From contig NZ_CP168006.1 in NCBI RefSeq assembly GCF_041521385.1, positions 1,002,879 through 1,066,878 on the forward strand: DNA of 64,000 bases, read 5' to 3'. A program made the position numbers and the translations under genes. The stretch comes from Alcaligenes faecalis (GTDB lineage Bacteria; Pseudomonadota; Gammaproteobacteria; Burkholderiales; Burkholderiaceae_B). Shown piece by piece: positions 1 through 11,824 of the stretch. A model generated the notes under the pieces. The model made no database searches. It was not told the DNA's origin and saw only the letters and a list, made by a program, of their open reading frames with translations. Each line of letters begins with the position of its first letter. Position 1 is the stretch's first letter.

Positions 1-80
1 GCTCGTTTTCAGCTCCAGCTTGACCCGTTTTCTGAACCATCAGCAAGATCAATGCCTGCGTCTGCAAACCATTTAACGCA

Positions 81-1040
81 TCAAGCGAGCAGACGTCCCA
101 GGGCGGGCACATCCACATTACCGCCACTGATCAGCACGCCCACCTTGCGGCCTTGCAAATCTCCCTGCCGCATTACCACCGCAGCACCCAAACAACCCGT
201 AGGCTCCACCACCATCTTCATGCGCTCCGCAAAGAAACGCATGGCCTGAACCAGCTCGGTATCAGGCACCGTCAAAATATCCGTCACCATGCTACGGATC
301 AACTCAAAGGTCATCGGAGCCAAAGCTTGGGTCAGCGCCCCATCAGCAATGGATGCAGGTGGCGCAATCTTGACGATCTCCCCACGGCGCAAGGACTGCT
401 GAGCATCATCCCCTGCCTGCGGCTCCACACCAAAGACTTCGCAAGCCGGAGCCATGGCCTTGGCAGCCAGCAAGCAGCCCGACAGCAAGCCACCGCCTCC
501 TAAGGGAACGTAGAACTGCTGCAAGTCCGGCACCTCCTGAAACAGCTCCAATGCTGCCGTCCCCTGGCCCGCGATGACATCGGGATGAGCAAAGGGAGGA
601 ATCAAGGTCAGCCCTTCACGCTCGACCAGCTCTTGTGCAATTTGGGCACGATCCTGGGTCAAGCGATCGTACTCGATCACTTTGGCACCGTAGCCACGCG
701 TTGCGGCCAATTTGGCAGCCGGAGCATCCGAATTCATGATGATGGTGGCAGGAATACCCAGAAGTTTGGCCGACAAGGCCACAGCCTGTGCATGGTTGCC
801 CGAAGAAAAAGCCACAACACCTGCTTTTTTTTGCTGATCATTTAACTGTGCCAAGGCATTGAAGCCACCTCGAAACTTGAAGGCGCCAATACGCTGAAAG
901 TTCTCACACTTGAAGTAGACTTCGCCATTCAGGCGCTCGTTCAAGGTTGCAGAGGTCAAGACTGGTGTGCGGTGGGCGACAGGTGCCAAGCGTTCAGCAG
1001 CAGCGACAACATCAGCAAAATCAGGTAATTCCAGGGACAT
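81..1040 (-). CDS. PLP-dependent threonine/serine (or hydroxyaspartate) dehydratase
   Basis: This is a 319-residue fold-type II PLP enzyme. The Schiff-base lysine is K55 in GAFKFRG. The substrate loop SSGNHAQ lies at about 79-85, the phosphate-binding GGGG at about 181-184, and an SGGN motif near the C-terminus. It lacks the C-terminal ACT regulatory domain of biosynthetic IlvA, and its length matches catabolic threonine dehydratase, serine racemase and threo-3-hydroxyaspartate ammonia-lyase. The expected reaction is deamination of a beta-hydroxy amino acid to a 2-oxo acid in the cytoplasm. The exact substrate cannot be told from sequence. The gene is transcribed away from ruvB and has no obvious operon partner in the window. 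Confidence 0.85.
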   Translation of the reverse strand: MSLELPDFADVVAAAERLAPVAHRTPVLTSATLNERLNGEVYFKCENFQRIGAFKFRGGFNALAQLNDQQKKAGVVAFSSGNHAQAVALSAKLLGIPATIIMNSDAPAAKLAATRGYGAKVIEYDRLTQDRAQIAQELVEREGLTLIPPFAHPDVIAGQGTAALELFQEVPDLQQFYVPLGGGGLLSGCLLAAKAMAPACEVFGVEPQAGDDAQQSLRRGEIVKIAPPASIADGALTQALAPMTFELIRSMVTDILTVPDTELVQAMRFFAERMKMVVEPTGCLGAAVVMRQGDLQGRKVGVLISGGNVDVPALGRLLA

Positions 1041-1213
1041 GGCTAAAATCTCGGTTTAAAACTCCAACCCACATTATGCGCGATGCCAAGCAAAGCAGCC
1101 TAACGCTGACCGGACAAATCTAGCCTGGCTGCACTGGATGACCGATTTGCCCACGCACTCCCTGTATCCTGCCCCAACCCTGAGTACTCAGGCGGCGGGT
1201 GCTTGGTGTACCA

Positions 1214-1233
1214 TACTGTATATTCAATCAGCG
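1214..1233 (+). promoter_or_regulatory. LexA-type SOS operator upstream of ruvB
   Basis: The core CTGTATATTCAATCAG fits the proteobacterial LexA pattern CTG-N10-CAG, with the AT-rich centre typical of strong sites. It ends about 8 bases before the ruvB ATG at 1242, where LexA would block transcription or initiation. It also argues against the longer reading frame start at 1203, which would place the operator inside the gene. The site is read from sequence; SOS control of ruvB is inferred from other bacteria. Confidence 0.7.
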
Positions 1234-1241
1234 TAGTCATC

Positions 1242-2312
1242 ATGGCCATACACTCCGATTCGCTCTCCAGCCTGCCTTCTGAACAGCGCATCATCACGCC
1301 CAAACCCTTGTCACCCAACGAAGAGTCCATCGAACGCGCCTTGCGCCCCAAGATGCTGGAGGACTATGTCGGACAAGCCCGGGCGCGTGAGCAACTGGAA
1401 ATCTTTATTGCGGCTGCCCGCCAACGCCAGGAAGCCCTGGACCACGTTCTGCTGTTTGGGCCGCCCGGTCTGGGTAAAACCACTCTGGCCCATATCATTG
1501 CTCATGAAATGGGGGTGAACCTGCGCCAAACCTCAGGCCCCGTATTGGAACGCCCGGGAGATCTGGCAGCCTTGCTGACCAACCTGGAACCCAACGATGT
1601 TCTATTTATTGACGAAATCCATCGCCTGTCACCCGTCGTGGAGGAAATCCTGTATCCCGCGCTGGAAGACTTTCAAATTGATATCCTGATTGGAGAAGGC
1701 CCAGCCGCCCGCAGTGTCAAACTGGATCTGCAGCCCTTTACCTTGGTCGGTGCCACCACTCGTGCCGGCATGCTGACCAACCCCTTGCGCGACCGCTTTG
1801 GCATTGTGTCCCGCCTGGAGTTCTATGATGTCAAGGACTTGACACACATTGTGGCGCGTAGTGCAGGGCTACTGAATGTCACCACCACGGATGACGGCAC
1901 CTACGAAATTGCCCGCCGCTCACGTGGCACACCGCGTATTGCCAACCGGCTTTTGCGCCGCGTACGCGACTACGCCGAAGTCAAAACGGGCGGCATCATC
2001 CATACCGAATGCGCCCAAGCTGCGCTGTCCATGCTGGAGGTAGACCCGCAAGGACTGGATTTGATGGACAGAAAATTGCTGGAGGCCATCGTCCATAAAT
2101 TCGACGGCGGTCCAGTAGGCGTAGACAGCCTGGCTGCTGCCATTGGCGAAGAGCGCGACACCATCGAGGACGTGATCGAGCCCTATCTGATCCAGCATGG
2201 TTTTTTACAACGCACTCCCAGAGGCCGTATTGCCACGCTGAACACTTGGCGTCACCTTGGACTCACGCCTCCACGCAATACACAAGGTCAGGATCTGTTT
2301 GGAGCAGAATAA
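1242..2312 (+). CDS. ruvB: Holliday junction branch migration helicase RuvB
   Basis: This 356-residue AAA+ motor drives RuvA-dependent branch migration of Holliday junctions. Walker A GPPGLGKT is at about 73-80, Walker B DEIH at about 124-127, and the sensor GATTRAG follows. The C-terminal winged-helix domain ends with the conserved RTPRGRIA segment. I chose the ATG at 1242 because it gives the normal family length and leaves the LexA box outside the gene; an in-frame start at 1203 would add 13 unlikely residues. ruvA and ruvC are not adjacent: the upstream gene is divergent and the downstream gene is convergent, only 4 bases away. SOS induction is likely from the operator. Confidence 0.97.
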   Translation: MAIHSDSLSSLPSEQRIITPKPLSPNEESIERALRPKMLEDYVGQARAREQLEIFIAAARQRQEALDHVLLFGPPGLGKTTLAHIIAHEMGVNLRQTSGPVLERPGDLAALLTNLEPNDVLFIDEIHRLSPVVEEILYPALEDFQIDILIGEGPAARSVKLDLQPFTLVGATTRAGMLTNPLRDRFGIVSRLEFYDVKDLTHIVARSAGLLNVTTTDDGTYEIARRSRGTPRIANRLLRRVRDYAEVKTGGIIHTECAQAALSMLEVDPQGLDLMDRKLLEAIVHKFDGGPVGVDSLAAAIGEERDTIEDVIEPYLIQHGFLQRTPRGRIATLNTWRHLGLTPPRNTQGQDLFGAE

Positions 2313-2316
2313 GCGT

Positions 2317-3117
2317 TTAGCCCCGCCGAGCCCAAGGGCGAAACACCAGTAGCAAGGTAATCGCAATGGATACAGCTGCAGCCAACAGCAAGGCTGGCAG
2401 CCAGTGCATCTGTGTAAAGACCATGGCTAGCGTGGTGCAAAATCCTGCCAGACTGCCGGTTCCCCACAAAGCCGAACGCAGAGTCGCTACCAGGCTGGCA
2501 GCACCCAGGGTTTGATGAATGGTCACAGCCACCACGGTATAGCCAATGGGAAAGGCCATGATCAGCCCTGACAAGCTCGGCCCCAACAAAGAGCTGCTGG
2601 TGGTCACAAGCGCAACCAAAAGTCCCGCCAAGGCCCCTCTGAATATCAGCAAGCCCCACCCCGCCTTCGCTTTATTAGTCCCTTTCATGCCGGCCAAACG
2701 GCGCGACGCGCGCAAGCTGAACGCAGTGACGGCAATAAACAAGGCTAGCCCCAGCACAGGTTGCACGGGCATGAAGGACAAGAGCAAGGCAGCTACCGCC
2801 CAACCTGCGACCGCACACAACAAGGTGCGCCAAGGCGACAAGTTGGGAGCACAAAGAATGATGAGCAACAAAAACAGTTGCGTCGCACTCAGCGAATACA
2901 CGGCATAAGTTGCCGCTTGCTGCACATAATCGGCAGGAAACTGTTGGGACAAAAAATAAAAGCCGGGGCCCAGCACCATGGGCAAGCCCGCCAAGGCCCC
3001 CCCGATCAATGGGCCAAATGCGCCCACTGACCACGAAACCAGCACAACCACCAAAGCAGTAGCGGCCATGCGCACGGCCAAGGCAGACCATGCCACATCA
3101 AGCAAAATAGTTTCCAC
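2317..3117 (-). CDS. Conserved multi-pass inner-membrane protein, function unknown
   Basis: This 266-residue, very hydrophobic protein has about eight predicted membrane segments. It seems to contain two related halves: the GPLIGGALAGLPMVLGPG stretch near the N-terminus resembles GPSLSGLIMAFPIGYT in the second half, which suggests an inverted or tandem duplication as in small transporters. I do not recognise a specific family. It lies 87 bases downstream of pyrC on the same strand and could be cotranscribed with it. Its stop lies 4 bases from the ruvB stop, so the two genes converge with no room for a separate terminator. Confidence 0.75.
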   Translation of the reverse strand: METILLDVAWSALAVRMAATALVVVLVSWSVGAFGPLIGGALAGLPMVLGPGFYFLSQQFPADYVQQAATYAVYSLSATQLFLLLIILCAPNLSPWRTLLCAVAGWAVAALLLSFMPVQPVLGLALFIAVTAFSLRASRRLAGMKGTNKAKAGWGLLIFRGALAGLLVALVTTSSSLLGPSLSGLIMAFPIGYTVVAVTIHQTLGAASLVATLRSALWGTGSLAGFCTTLAMVFTQMHWLPALLLAAAVSIAITLLLVFRPWARRG

Positions 3118-3204
3118 GAAGGTATCTTGCAGTGAAACCAGGTATCAAGAGCTGCCCAGCCAAGCATCATGACAGACACTAAGACCGAGCTAGCTCTTTC
3201 TTCC

Positions 3205-4263
3205 TTAGCTCACCACACTCCAGTCCAGAGCCTGACCGGCCGCCAGCGGAATCAATGGCTCACCGGCCATTTCCACGGATTCGGGAATAGTGAACTGGCT
3301 GCGTTGCAGCGTCATTGTTCCTTCATTGACAGGCAAGCCGTAAAAAGCGGGGCCATTCAAGCTGGCAAAGGCTTCCAGACGATCCAGACGACCGGCCTTG
3401 TCAAAAGCCGATGCGTACAGTTCCATAGCGTGCAGCGCGGTATAACAGCCCGCACAACCACAGCTTTGTTCCTTGCGGCTACGCGAGTGGGGTGCGCTAT
3501 CTGTCCCCAGGAAGAAACGATTGCTGTCACTGGTTGCGGCGTCCACCAAAGCCTGACGGTGCTTCTCACGCTTCAAGACAGGCAGACAGTACCAGTGTGG
3601 CTGCAAGCCACCTTGGAACAGAGCATTACGGTTATAGAGCAAGTGATGGGCCGTGATGGTCGCAGCAACCGGGCCCTCGGCCTGGCTCACGTAAGCGGCG
3701 CCCTCTGCCGTGGTCAAATGCTCAAATACCACTTTCAGCTCGGGAAAAGCCTTACGCATAGGAATCATCACGCGCTCAATGAATACGGCTTCACGGTCGA
3801 ACAAGTCGATACTGGGGTCCGTGACCTCGCCGTGCATCAGCAAAGGCATGCCCGATTCCTGCATCTGGGCCAGTGCCTTGGAACAGTTCTTCAGCAAATC
3901 CGTCACACCCGCGTCAGAATTGGTGGTGGCCCCGGCAGGATAGAGCTTCACGCCATGCACAACCCCGCTTTCCTTGGCGCGAACAATTTCCTCAGGCTGA
4001 GTATTATCAGTCAGGTACAAGGTCATCAAAGGCTCAAACTTGCCGACATACTCGGTTTTGGCCAAGGCGCTCAGAATACGCTCCCGATAGGCCAACGCCT
4101 GTACGATTGCGGTAACGGGTGGGGTCAGATTGGGCATGACGATAGCCCGGTCAAATTGTGCCGCAGTATGGCCCAAAACCGACTCCAACACAGCACCGTC
4201 GCGCAGGTGCAAATGCCAATCGTCAGGACGACGAATGACCAGGGTATCCACAGTAGGGCTCAT
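3205..4263 (-). CDS. pyrC: Dihydroorotase
   Basis: This enzyme cyclises N-carbamoyl-aspartate to dihydroorotate in pyrimidine synthesis. The 352-residue protein matches the class II (E. coli PyrC-like) length. Zinc ligands are in WHLHLRD (H17, H19). The carboxylated lysine lies in the GVKLYPAGATTNS region, further metal histidines are in MHGEV and VFEHLTT, and the catalytic aspartate is in GTDSAPH. The ATG at 4263 is preferred over an in-frame TTG at 4281, which would add six residues; a weak GAG-containing ribosome site precedes the ATG. About 320 bases of non-coding DNA separate it from the divergent SWIB gene. Confidence 0.96.
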   Translation of the reverse strand: MSPTVDTLVIRRPDDWHLHLRDGAVLESVLGHTAAQFDRAIVMPNLTPPVTAIVQALAYRERILSALAKTEYVGKFEPLMTLYLTDNTQPEEIVRAKESGVVHGVKLYPAGATTNSDAGVTDLLKNCSKALAQMQESGMPLLMHGEVTDPSIDLFDREAVFIERVMIPMRKAFPELKVVFEHLTTAEGAAYVSQAEGPVAATITAHHLLYNRNALFQGGLQPHWYCLPVLKREKHRQALVDAATSDSNRFFLGTDSAPHSRSRKEQSCGCAGCYTALHAMELYASAFDKAGRLDRLEAFASLNGPAFYGLPVNEGTMTLQRSQFTIPESVEMAGEPLIPLAAGQALDWSVVS

Positions 4264-4581
4264 ATCTTTACTCAATATCAAACAACGGCTCTGTGCTTTG
4301 AACCATCAAGAAAGCAACAGGTGCCACAATTGCCTTTCAACAGGCCGAATCCGTCATTATGCTACAGCTACCTGCGCTGCGCATGTCAGCACAGAAGTTC
4401 CGAACCCCACTTAATCGTGCATTGCAGCAGCCTGTAAACACTGGCAAATCTGCTTACAGACCCGCAAAGCTCTTGCTCACAAAGGGCTTGGACGTACAGG
4501 GAGTATCACGGTATGCTGACAGACAAGTCGTGCCCTAGCGCATAACCCGCCCCTTCAACTCGTTTCTCAGGAGTTCCGTTC

Positions 4582-4860
4582 ATGGCCAGCACTGAAAAAA
4601 AACCTGCTACCCGCAAACCCAATGCAGCCTTCATGAAACCACTCACTCCTAGCCCGACACTGGCTGCGGTGATTGGCTCTGGCGCGCTTCCGCGCACTGA
4701 AGTTACGAAGAAAATCTGGGAATACATCAAGAAACACGATCTCCAGGATCCCAAGAACCGTCGCAATATCAATGCTGACGCCAAGCTGCGCCCCTTGTTC
4801 GGCAAGGATCAGGTCTCCATGTTTGAACTGACCAAGCTGGTCAGTGCTCACCTCAAATAA
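4582..4860 (+). CDS. SWIB/MDM2 domain protein
   Basis: This 92-residue basic protein consists of a Lys/Thr/Ala-rich tail (residues 1-20) and one SWIB fold (about 20-92). Recognisable pieces are PSPTLAAVIG, the WEYIKKHDLQDP helix, RRNINADAKLRPLFG and the final helix. SWIB domains are best known from eukaryotic chromatin remodellers and MDM2, but small free-standing versions occur in chlamydiae and in proteobacteria. The bacterial role is unclear; nucleoid or topoisomerase association is a guess. A clear AGGAG lies before the ATG. It stands alone between pyrC (divergent) and photolyase. Confidence 0.9.
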   Translation: MASTEKKPATRKPNAAFMKPLTPSPTLAAVIGSGALPRTEVTKKIWEYIKKHDLQDPKNRRNINADAKLRPLFGKDQVSMFELTKLVSAHLK

Positions 4861-4965
4861 GCGCGGGGTGCCCAGGCACCTTTGGCAATATCGGGTCGCG
4901 TTGCTGAGCTTTCAGCCGCGGCCCTTTTTCATGTGGCATCATAAAGCCTCTGCATTCGCATCTTC

Positions 4966-6411
4966 ATGTCGATGTCTATCTCTGCTCCTCCCGATCCAAG
5001 CCCACGTGTTCTATGCTGGCTGCGTCGTGATCTTCGCCTGCATGACCACGCAGCCTTGCACCACGCACTGAAAAGCGGTTTGCCTGTGGCCTGTGTGTTT
5101 GTCTTTGACAGCACAATCCTGGAATGCTTGCCTGCCGATGATGTACGACTGGCTTTTATACACGACAGCCTGCTGCAGGTGCAGGAGCAACTGCGCCAAT
5201 ATGGCAGCGAACTGATCACAGCCCATGGTGACCCGGTACATAAAATTCCTGAACTCGCTAACAGCCTGAATGCAAAGGCCGTCTATGCGAATGAGGACTA
5301 CGAACCTGCGGCTATGACTCGGGATCAGACTGTCAGCCGAACCCTGTCCACACAAGACATCGAGCTACGGCTCTTCAAGGACCAGGTCATTTTTGCCCGC
5401 GATGAAATCCTGACGCAGCAAAAACAGCCCTATACCGTTTTTACCCCCTACAAGCGTAACTGGCTGGCGCGCATCCAATCGAGGGATATACAGCCCTATG
5501 ACTGCACGCAAGGGCCATGGGCTGCCCTGCCAGAGCAAGCCTTGCCTGATTTGGACGAATTAGGCTTTCAGGAAAAATCTCGTGCAAAACTACTCAATCC
5601 CGCCGGTTGGCAAGGCGCCCAGACCTTGTTGGAGCAATTTGAGCCCAGAATCCATGCCTATCATGAACGCCGGGATTTTCCAGCCAAACGAGGTGTGTCC
5701 TATTTGGCCCCCCATCTGCGATTTGGAACACTATCCATCCGCCAAGCCGTATCTCTGGCCTGGCCCAGCGACTCCGAGGGCGCGGCTACCTGGCTGAGCG
5801 AACTGATCTGGCGAGAGTTCTACCAGCAGTTCCTATGGCATCATCCAGAAACGGCGACAGAAAGCTTCAAACCCGCCTACAAGGACTTGCCGTTTCCTAA
5901 TCGCGAAGACTGGTTTCAGGCCTGGAAAGAAGGTCGAACCGGCTATCCAATTGTTGACGCCGCCATGCGTCAATTGAACCAGTCTGGCTATATGCACAAC
6001 CGGCTACGTATGATCAGTGCATCCTTTTTAGTGAAAGACTTGCTGATAGACTGGCGATTGGGCGAGCAGTATTTTGCCCAGAAGCTACTTGATTACGATA
6101 TGGCTTCCAATGTGGGGGGCTGGCAATGGGCCGCCTCCACCGGATGTGATGCGCAGCCTTACTTTCGCATCTTTAACCCCGTCACTCAATCGCGTAAATT
6201 TGATCCAGACGGACAATTCATACGTCGCTATGTGCCCGAACTGGCATCGTTGGACAAACAAGCTGTTCATGCGCCTTGGCAAGCCAAGCAGCTCCCTATC
6301 GAATTCCGGCCGGGACAAGACTACCCGGCCCCCATCGTGGATCACGACACGCAACGGCACCTTGCTTTGGCCTTATTCAAGCAAGCAGGAGAGCACGAAC
6401 AAGCGAATTGA
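4966..6411 (+). CDS. phr: Deoxyribodipyrimidine photolyase
   Basis: This 481-residue flavoprotein repairs cyclobutane pyrimidine dimers with blue light. The N-terminal Rossmann-like antenna domain starts with VLCWLRRDLRLHDH. The C-terminal FAD domain contains WREFYQQFLWHHPE, GRTGYPIVDAAMRQL, the MHNRLRM helix and the strongly conserved WQWAASTGCDAQPYFR block that lines the flavin and dimer pocket. This pattern is a class I CPD photolyase and not a (6-4) or DASH enzyme. Two ATGs, at 4966 and 4972, could start it. An unrecognised 192-residue gene begins 18 bases downstream and is probably cotranscribed. Confidence 0.95.
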   Translation: MSMSISAPPDPSPRVLCWLRRDLRLHDHAALHHALKSGLPVACVFVFDSTILECLPADDVRLAFIHDSLLQVQEQLRQYGSELITAHGDPVHKIPELANSLNAKAVYANEDYEPAAMTRDQTVSRTLSTQDIELRLFKDQVIFARDEILTQQKQPYTVFTPYKRNWLARIQSRDIQPYDCTQGPWAALPEQALPDLDELGFQEKSRAKLLNPAGWQGAQTLLEQFEPRIHAYHERRDFPAKRGVSYLAPHLRFGTLSIRQAVSLAWPSDSEGAATWLSELIWREFYQQFLWHHPETATESFKPAYKDLPFPNREDWFQAWKEGRTGYPIVDAAMRQLNQSGYMHNRLRMISASFLVKDLLIDWRLGEQYFAQKLLDYDMASNVGGWQWAASTGCDAQPYFRIFNPVTQSRKFDPDGQFIRRYVPELASLDKQAVHAPWQAKQLPIEFRPGQDYPAPIVDHDTQRHLALALFKQAGEHEQAN

Positions 6412-6429
6412 ACTACTTTAAGGATACTT

Positions 6430-7008
6430 ATGTCAGATAGCTTCAAACGACCTTCTCCGATCAGTACCTCCGTATTACTACAAAATCTGCAAGCCGCTCA
6501 CCCCCAAGCACGAGTTGCCGTCCTGAACTTCGGCGCAGACCATGCCGAAATCTGTCTGGTTCATAAAGGCGTCCCTGTCCATACCGAACACTTCCCAGAA
6601 CTCAGCGGAATCCAACTGTTGGCCAGCTGTTTTTCAGACTCAAGCTCACGGGAGGCGCAGTTGGAGCATGCCATTGAAGCCGTCGAAGACGCTATCCTGC
6701 CAGCCAGTCTGGATCTACGCCAGTTTATGGTATTTGCTGCCGGTGATTTCGCAGAAGAGCTTGGCGCCTGGCTCCATGAAGCCCAAGACAGCGAGCAGCA
6801 CATCCTGAATCGGGACACGATTGACGACCTATTCACCCTGTATGCAGCCGCCAGCCAAGGGAATGTCAGCCTGAAAATGATCAACGCTGGCTCTTTGGAA
6901 AATACCCATCAACTAGTCAACAATCAAAACCTGGGTATGTACCTGCTACTTCTGCGTGAATGCATGCACCATATGCACATCGAGCAGATTCACCTGCTGG
7001 CGCCCTGA
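6430..7008 (+). CDS. Uncharacterised protein resembling a degenerate Ppx/GppA (ASKHA) domain
   Basis: The 192-residue product is soluble with no signal peptide. I do not recognise it outright. Its order of segments parallels the second lobe of exopolyphosphatase/GppA. VLNFGADHAEICLVHKG sits where Ppx has the DIGGGSTEL phosphate loop, then comes ELSGIQLL (compare the GxxRL segment), then VFAAGDFAEELGAWL (compare the second nucleotide-binding segment), and a final helix-strand LGMYLLLLRECMHHMHIEQIHLL. The glycines and acids needed for catalysis are lost, so a structural or regulatory role would be expected. This reading is inference. The gene lies 18 bases after phr and is likely in its operon. 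Confidence 0.6.
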   Translation: MSDSFKRPSPISTSVLLQNLQAAHPQARVAVLNFGADHAEICLVHKGVPVHTEHFPELSGIQLLASCFSDSSSREAQLEHAIEAVEDAILPASLDLRQFMVFAAGDFAEELGAWLHEAQDSEQHILNRDTIDDLFTLYAAASQGNVSLKMINAGSLENTHQLVNNQNLGMYLLLLRECMHHMHIEQIHLLAP

Positions 7009-7156
7009 GACTTCCCCTTTTGAGCATCCATATAAAGATAAATCCAGCCATTCAGGAAACAGCTTGGAATTAACCTAGGCATCGCCCAGATGCAAGCATC
7101 GAAACAGTGAATGCCCTGCCTTATATAGCGAGACTTTCTGAAACGCTGTTAACACA

Positions 7157-7254
7157 TCTTGAGTTTTTTCCTTGAGGCTTACACAGGGTGAAGCACACAG
7201 CTTGCAAGCCATGCTATGAAGCTGAGTCAGCCTGTATAGCCAGGAAACTCAAGA
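7157..7254 (+). other. Possible structured RNA or inverted-repeat element
   Basis: The 375-base gap between genes (7009-7383) has no credible gene but contains an ordered inverted repeat. The outer arms TCTTGAGTTT (7157-7166) and AAACTCAAGA (7245-7254) pair perfectly. Just inside, GGCTTACACAGG (7176-7187) pairs well with CCTGTATAGCC (7231-7241), and an AGCTT/AAGCT arm closes the centre. A weak sigma70-like signal (TCGAAA, 17 bases, TATATA) lies near 7098-7127, and an intrinsic terminator follows at 7307. The strand and transcription are inferred; it could also be a decayed repeat. Confidence 0.3.
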
Positions 7255-7306
7255 CAGCTCCAGCTCAGAGCTGATCGAAACGAGATCACAAAACCAGATC
7301 ACATCA

Positions 7307-7333
7307 AAAAAGGTGCTCACCAGAGCACCTTTT
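7307..7333. terminator. Bidirectional intrinsic terminator
   Basis: A 7-bp stem GGTGCTC/GAGCACC with a 4-base ACCA loop is flanked by A-tract on the left and T-tract on the right. It can therefore stop transcription from the phr side and from the minus-strand membrane protein gene ending at 7384. Confidence 0.8.
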
Positions 7334-7383
7334 AAAATACCTCTTTCCAGCTTGACTCGGAACAAGCCGGGTACTGGATCGGC

Positions 7384-7749
7384 TTAGTAATCCTGACCCA
7401 GTGCTTGACCGCCTGCCAAAGCCAACCAGCCTTTGATCAAGCGATGCACTATCCAAACCAAGGCCACCAGTGCAGTTACCCAACCAATGAAAATGGCCGT
7501 CAGCAAGGCACTCAGCACCATCCACAACAGCCCCCACCAAAAGGTCTTGATAACCCAGTCCAGATGGCTGGCGTAAATTGTGCCTGATGCATCACCGCGT
7601 TTGACATAGGCCAGAATCACTGCTGCCACAGCCGCCGCACCGAAGATACCTGCACTGATCATAGCCAAAGAAAACAAGCCATAGCAGATGTGCGTAATCT
7701 TGCGCAGCGACAAGCCTGGTTCAAGCTCGGGGCTAATGGGCTGATTCAT
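7384..7749 (-). CDS. Small three-helix membrane protein, function unknown
   Basis: This 121-residue protein has a hydrophilic N-terminus and three predicted membrane segments at about 22-48, 68-92 and 88-112, ending in a short basic and polar tail. The layout resembles small betaproteobacterial transmembrane proteins of the DUF4870 kind, but I cannot assign it securely. It is a single gene between the phr-side terminator and the 3' flank of the rRNA operon. An AGGAG-like ribosome site precedes the ATG. Confidence 0.7.
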   Translation of the reverse strand: MNQPISPELEPGLSLRKITHICYGLFSLAMISAGIFGAAAVAAVILAYVKRGDASGTIYASHLDWVIKTFWWGLLWMVLSALLTAIFIGWVTALVALVWIVHRLIKGWLALAGGQALGQDY

Positions 7750-8512
7750 TCAGTTCTCCTGAAACAAGCATTAACAATAACTATATCGAACCATTTTACC
7801 CATACTTTGGGCATTAACCGTATGACGGTGGTAAAGCTACCACCTTACAGATAAAAGGAGAGGCCTACAGCCGCCCACTCGCAACGGCCACTAACACATC
7901 ACGGGTAAAACAAGCCCCGTCGTGCTCGATAAAAGCGGCAACCCGCAGCCGCACAAAGGAAGGACGTACCCGGAACGTTTTTTTACGGGAGGAAGGGAAG
8001 GTGCTGAATAGACGAAGGATTGAGAAGATCCAGCGTACACACAGCCAATAAACCATCTGCTCGATGAGGCCCAAGGCTCGGGATTTCTTGGCTCTCCGGA
8101 TGCCAAGCCGTCGTCGCTACCCGAGGTCTATCAAAAAAAAGCGGAGCAGCCACGTACAACAGATAAAAAAACGACGGCTTGAACGTCAATCACCATGATG
8201 CTCGATAGAGGCCAGGCTCCTGACATACCCCGAAGAAGAGAATGAACATGCAATCCTTTGATCCCAGGACTGCTCGTAATGGTGGCCGAGCCAATGGCGT
8301 CTCGGGCTGATAGGCATACGTATGTAGAGGGAGAGATAAACGTGCCCGGAACGGGCCTGAAGGGGTGGTGGTAGGCCTGGAGGAGGGATCGTGAGGATCG
8401 CTGGCCTTTGTGCAGCCAGAAGGGGTGTCGGTGCGCCTGAGGCGGATGACCCAGGGAATCAGGCCTATGTGGCCTCCGGGCGTGCCGGTCGCGTGTGCGG
8501 TTGTTGCGCCTA
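7750..8512. other. 763-base stretch without a recognisable gene
   Basis: This is the downstream flank of the rRNA operon. Open frames exist on both strands but none resembles a known protein, and none has a convincing ribosome site. A perfect short hairpin GGTGGTA-AAGC-TACCACC lies at 7827-7844. Inverted 10-base arms AAGCCGTCGT (8104-8113) and ACGACGGCTT (8171-8180) enclose A-tracts and could act as a minus-strand terminator. I looked here for the missing 5S rRNA and found no 5S-like sequence on either strand. Confidence 0.6.
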
Positions 8513-8541
8513 AAACAAAACCCCCGCAAGGGATACTTGCG
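8513..8541 (-). terminator. Intrinsic terminator directly after the 23S gene
   Basis: On the minus strand CGCAAG-TATCC-CTTGCG forms a 6-bp stem followed by GGGGTTTTGTTTT. It begins about 25 bases past the 23S 3' end, so transcription would stop before any usual 5S position. Confidence 0.65.
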
Positions 8542-8565
8542 CTCACTACAACCTCAAGGGTTATA

Positions 8566-11445
<2,880 letters not shown>

Positions 11446-11448
<3 letters not shown>

Positions 11449-11473
11449 TATAACGCTTGATGCTGTTATAGGA
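11446..11473 (-). other. 23S leader: processing-stem arm and competing hairpin
   Basis: The bases just 5' of 23S can pair with the 3' flank (TTATAGGATCAAGC with GCTTGATCCTATAA), which would give the RNase III processing stem. The same leader bases also form a local perfect 9-bp hairpin, TCCTATAAC/GTTATAGGA with a 10-base loop. The two structures exclude each other. Confidence 0.7.
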
Positions 11474-11665
11474 ATATGAGTATACGTTGTTGCCGTTCAT
11501 CAATCCTTAGCTGTTATCCAATCCGAAGATTGAACAACGTCTATATTTTTGAGAACTTTCGTTGAACATAATTTGTTCTGTTGCAATCACAACCCGTGTA
11601 TTGTCATCACAAGTCGACTAATCGTCTTGCGTTTATGAGACAACACACCTTCGTTGTGCTTCTTC

Positions 11666-11683
11666 CTAATTGTTAAAGAGCAA
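11666..11683 (-). promoter_or_regulatory. boxA antitermination element in the 16S-23S spacer
   Basis: On the minus strand the sequence reads TTGCTCTTTAACAATTAG, matching the NusB/NusE boxA consensus TGCTCTTTAACA. It repeats the boxA in the leader upstream of 16S and lies about 220 bases before 23S, the usual place for reloading the antitermination complex. Confidence 0.85.
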
Positions 11684-11824
11684 TTCGTGGGTTGCATAAC
11701 CCAACGAGCAGTATTCTTTACAAAGAACACTCTTCGTTGAATCTCGCGCCAGGCCAACCGTTGTTGTCCTGTGCCCTATACTCTGTCATGAACCTTGCTA
11801 TATCGACCACCCCCATAAAAGCGG

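Noticed and set aside
3169..4437. A 422-codon frame opposite pyrC
   Set aside because: pyrC has full catalytic motifs; the opposite frame has none. Similar long shadows lie opposite dnaE, thrC and hom and were discarded for the same reason.
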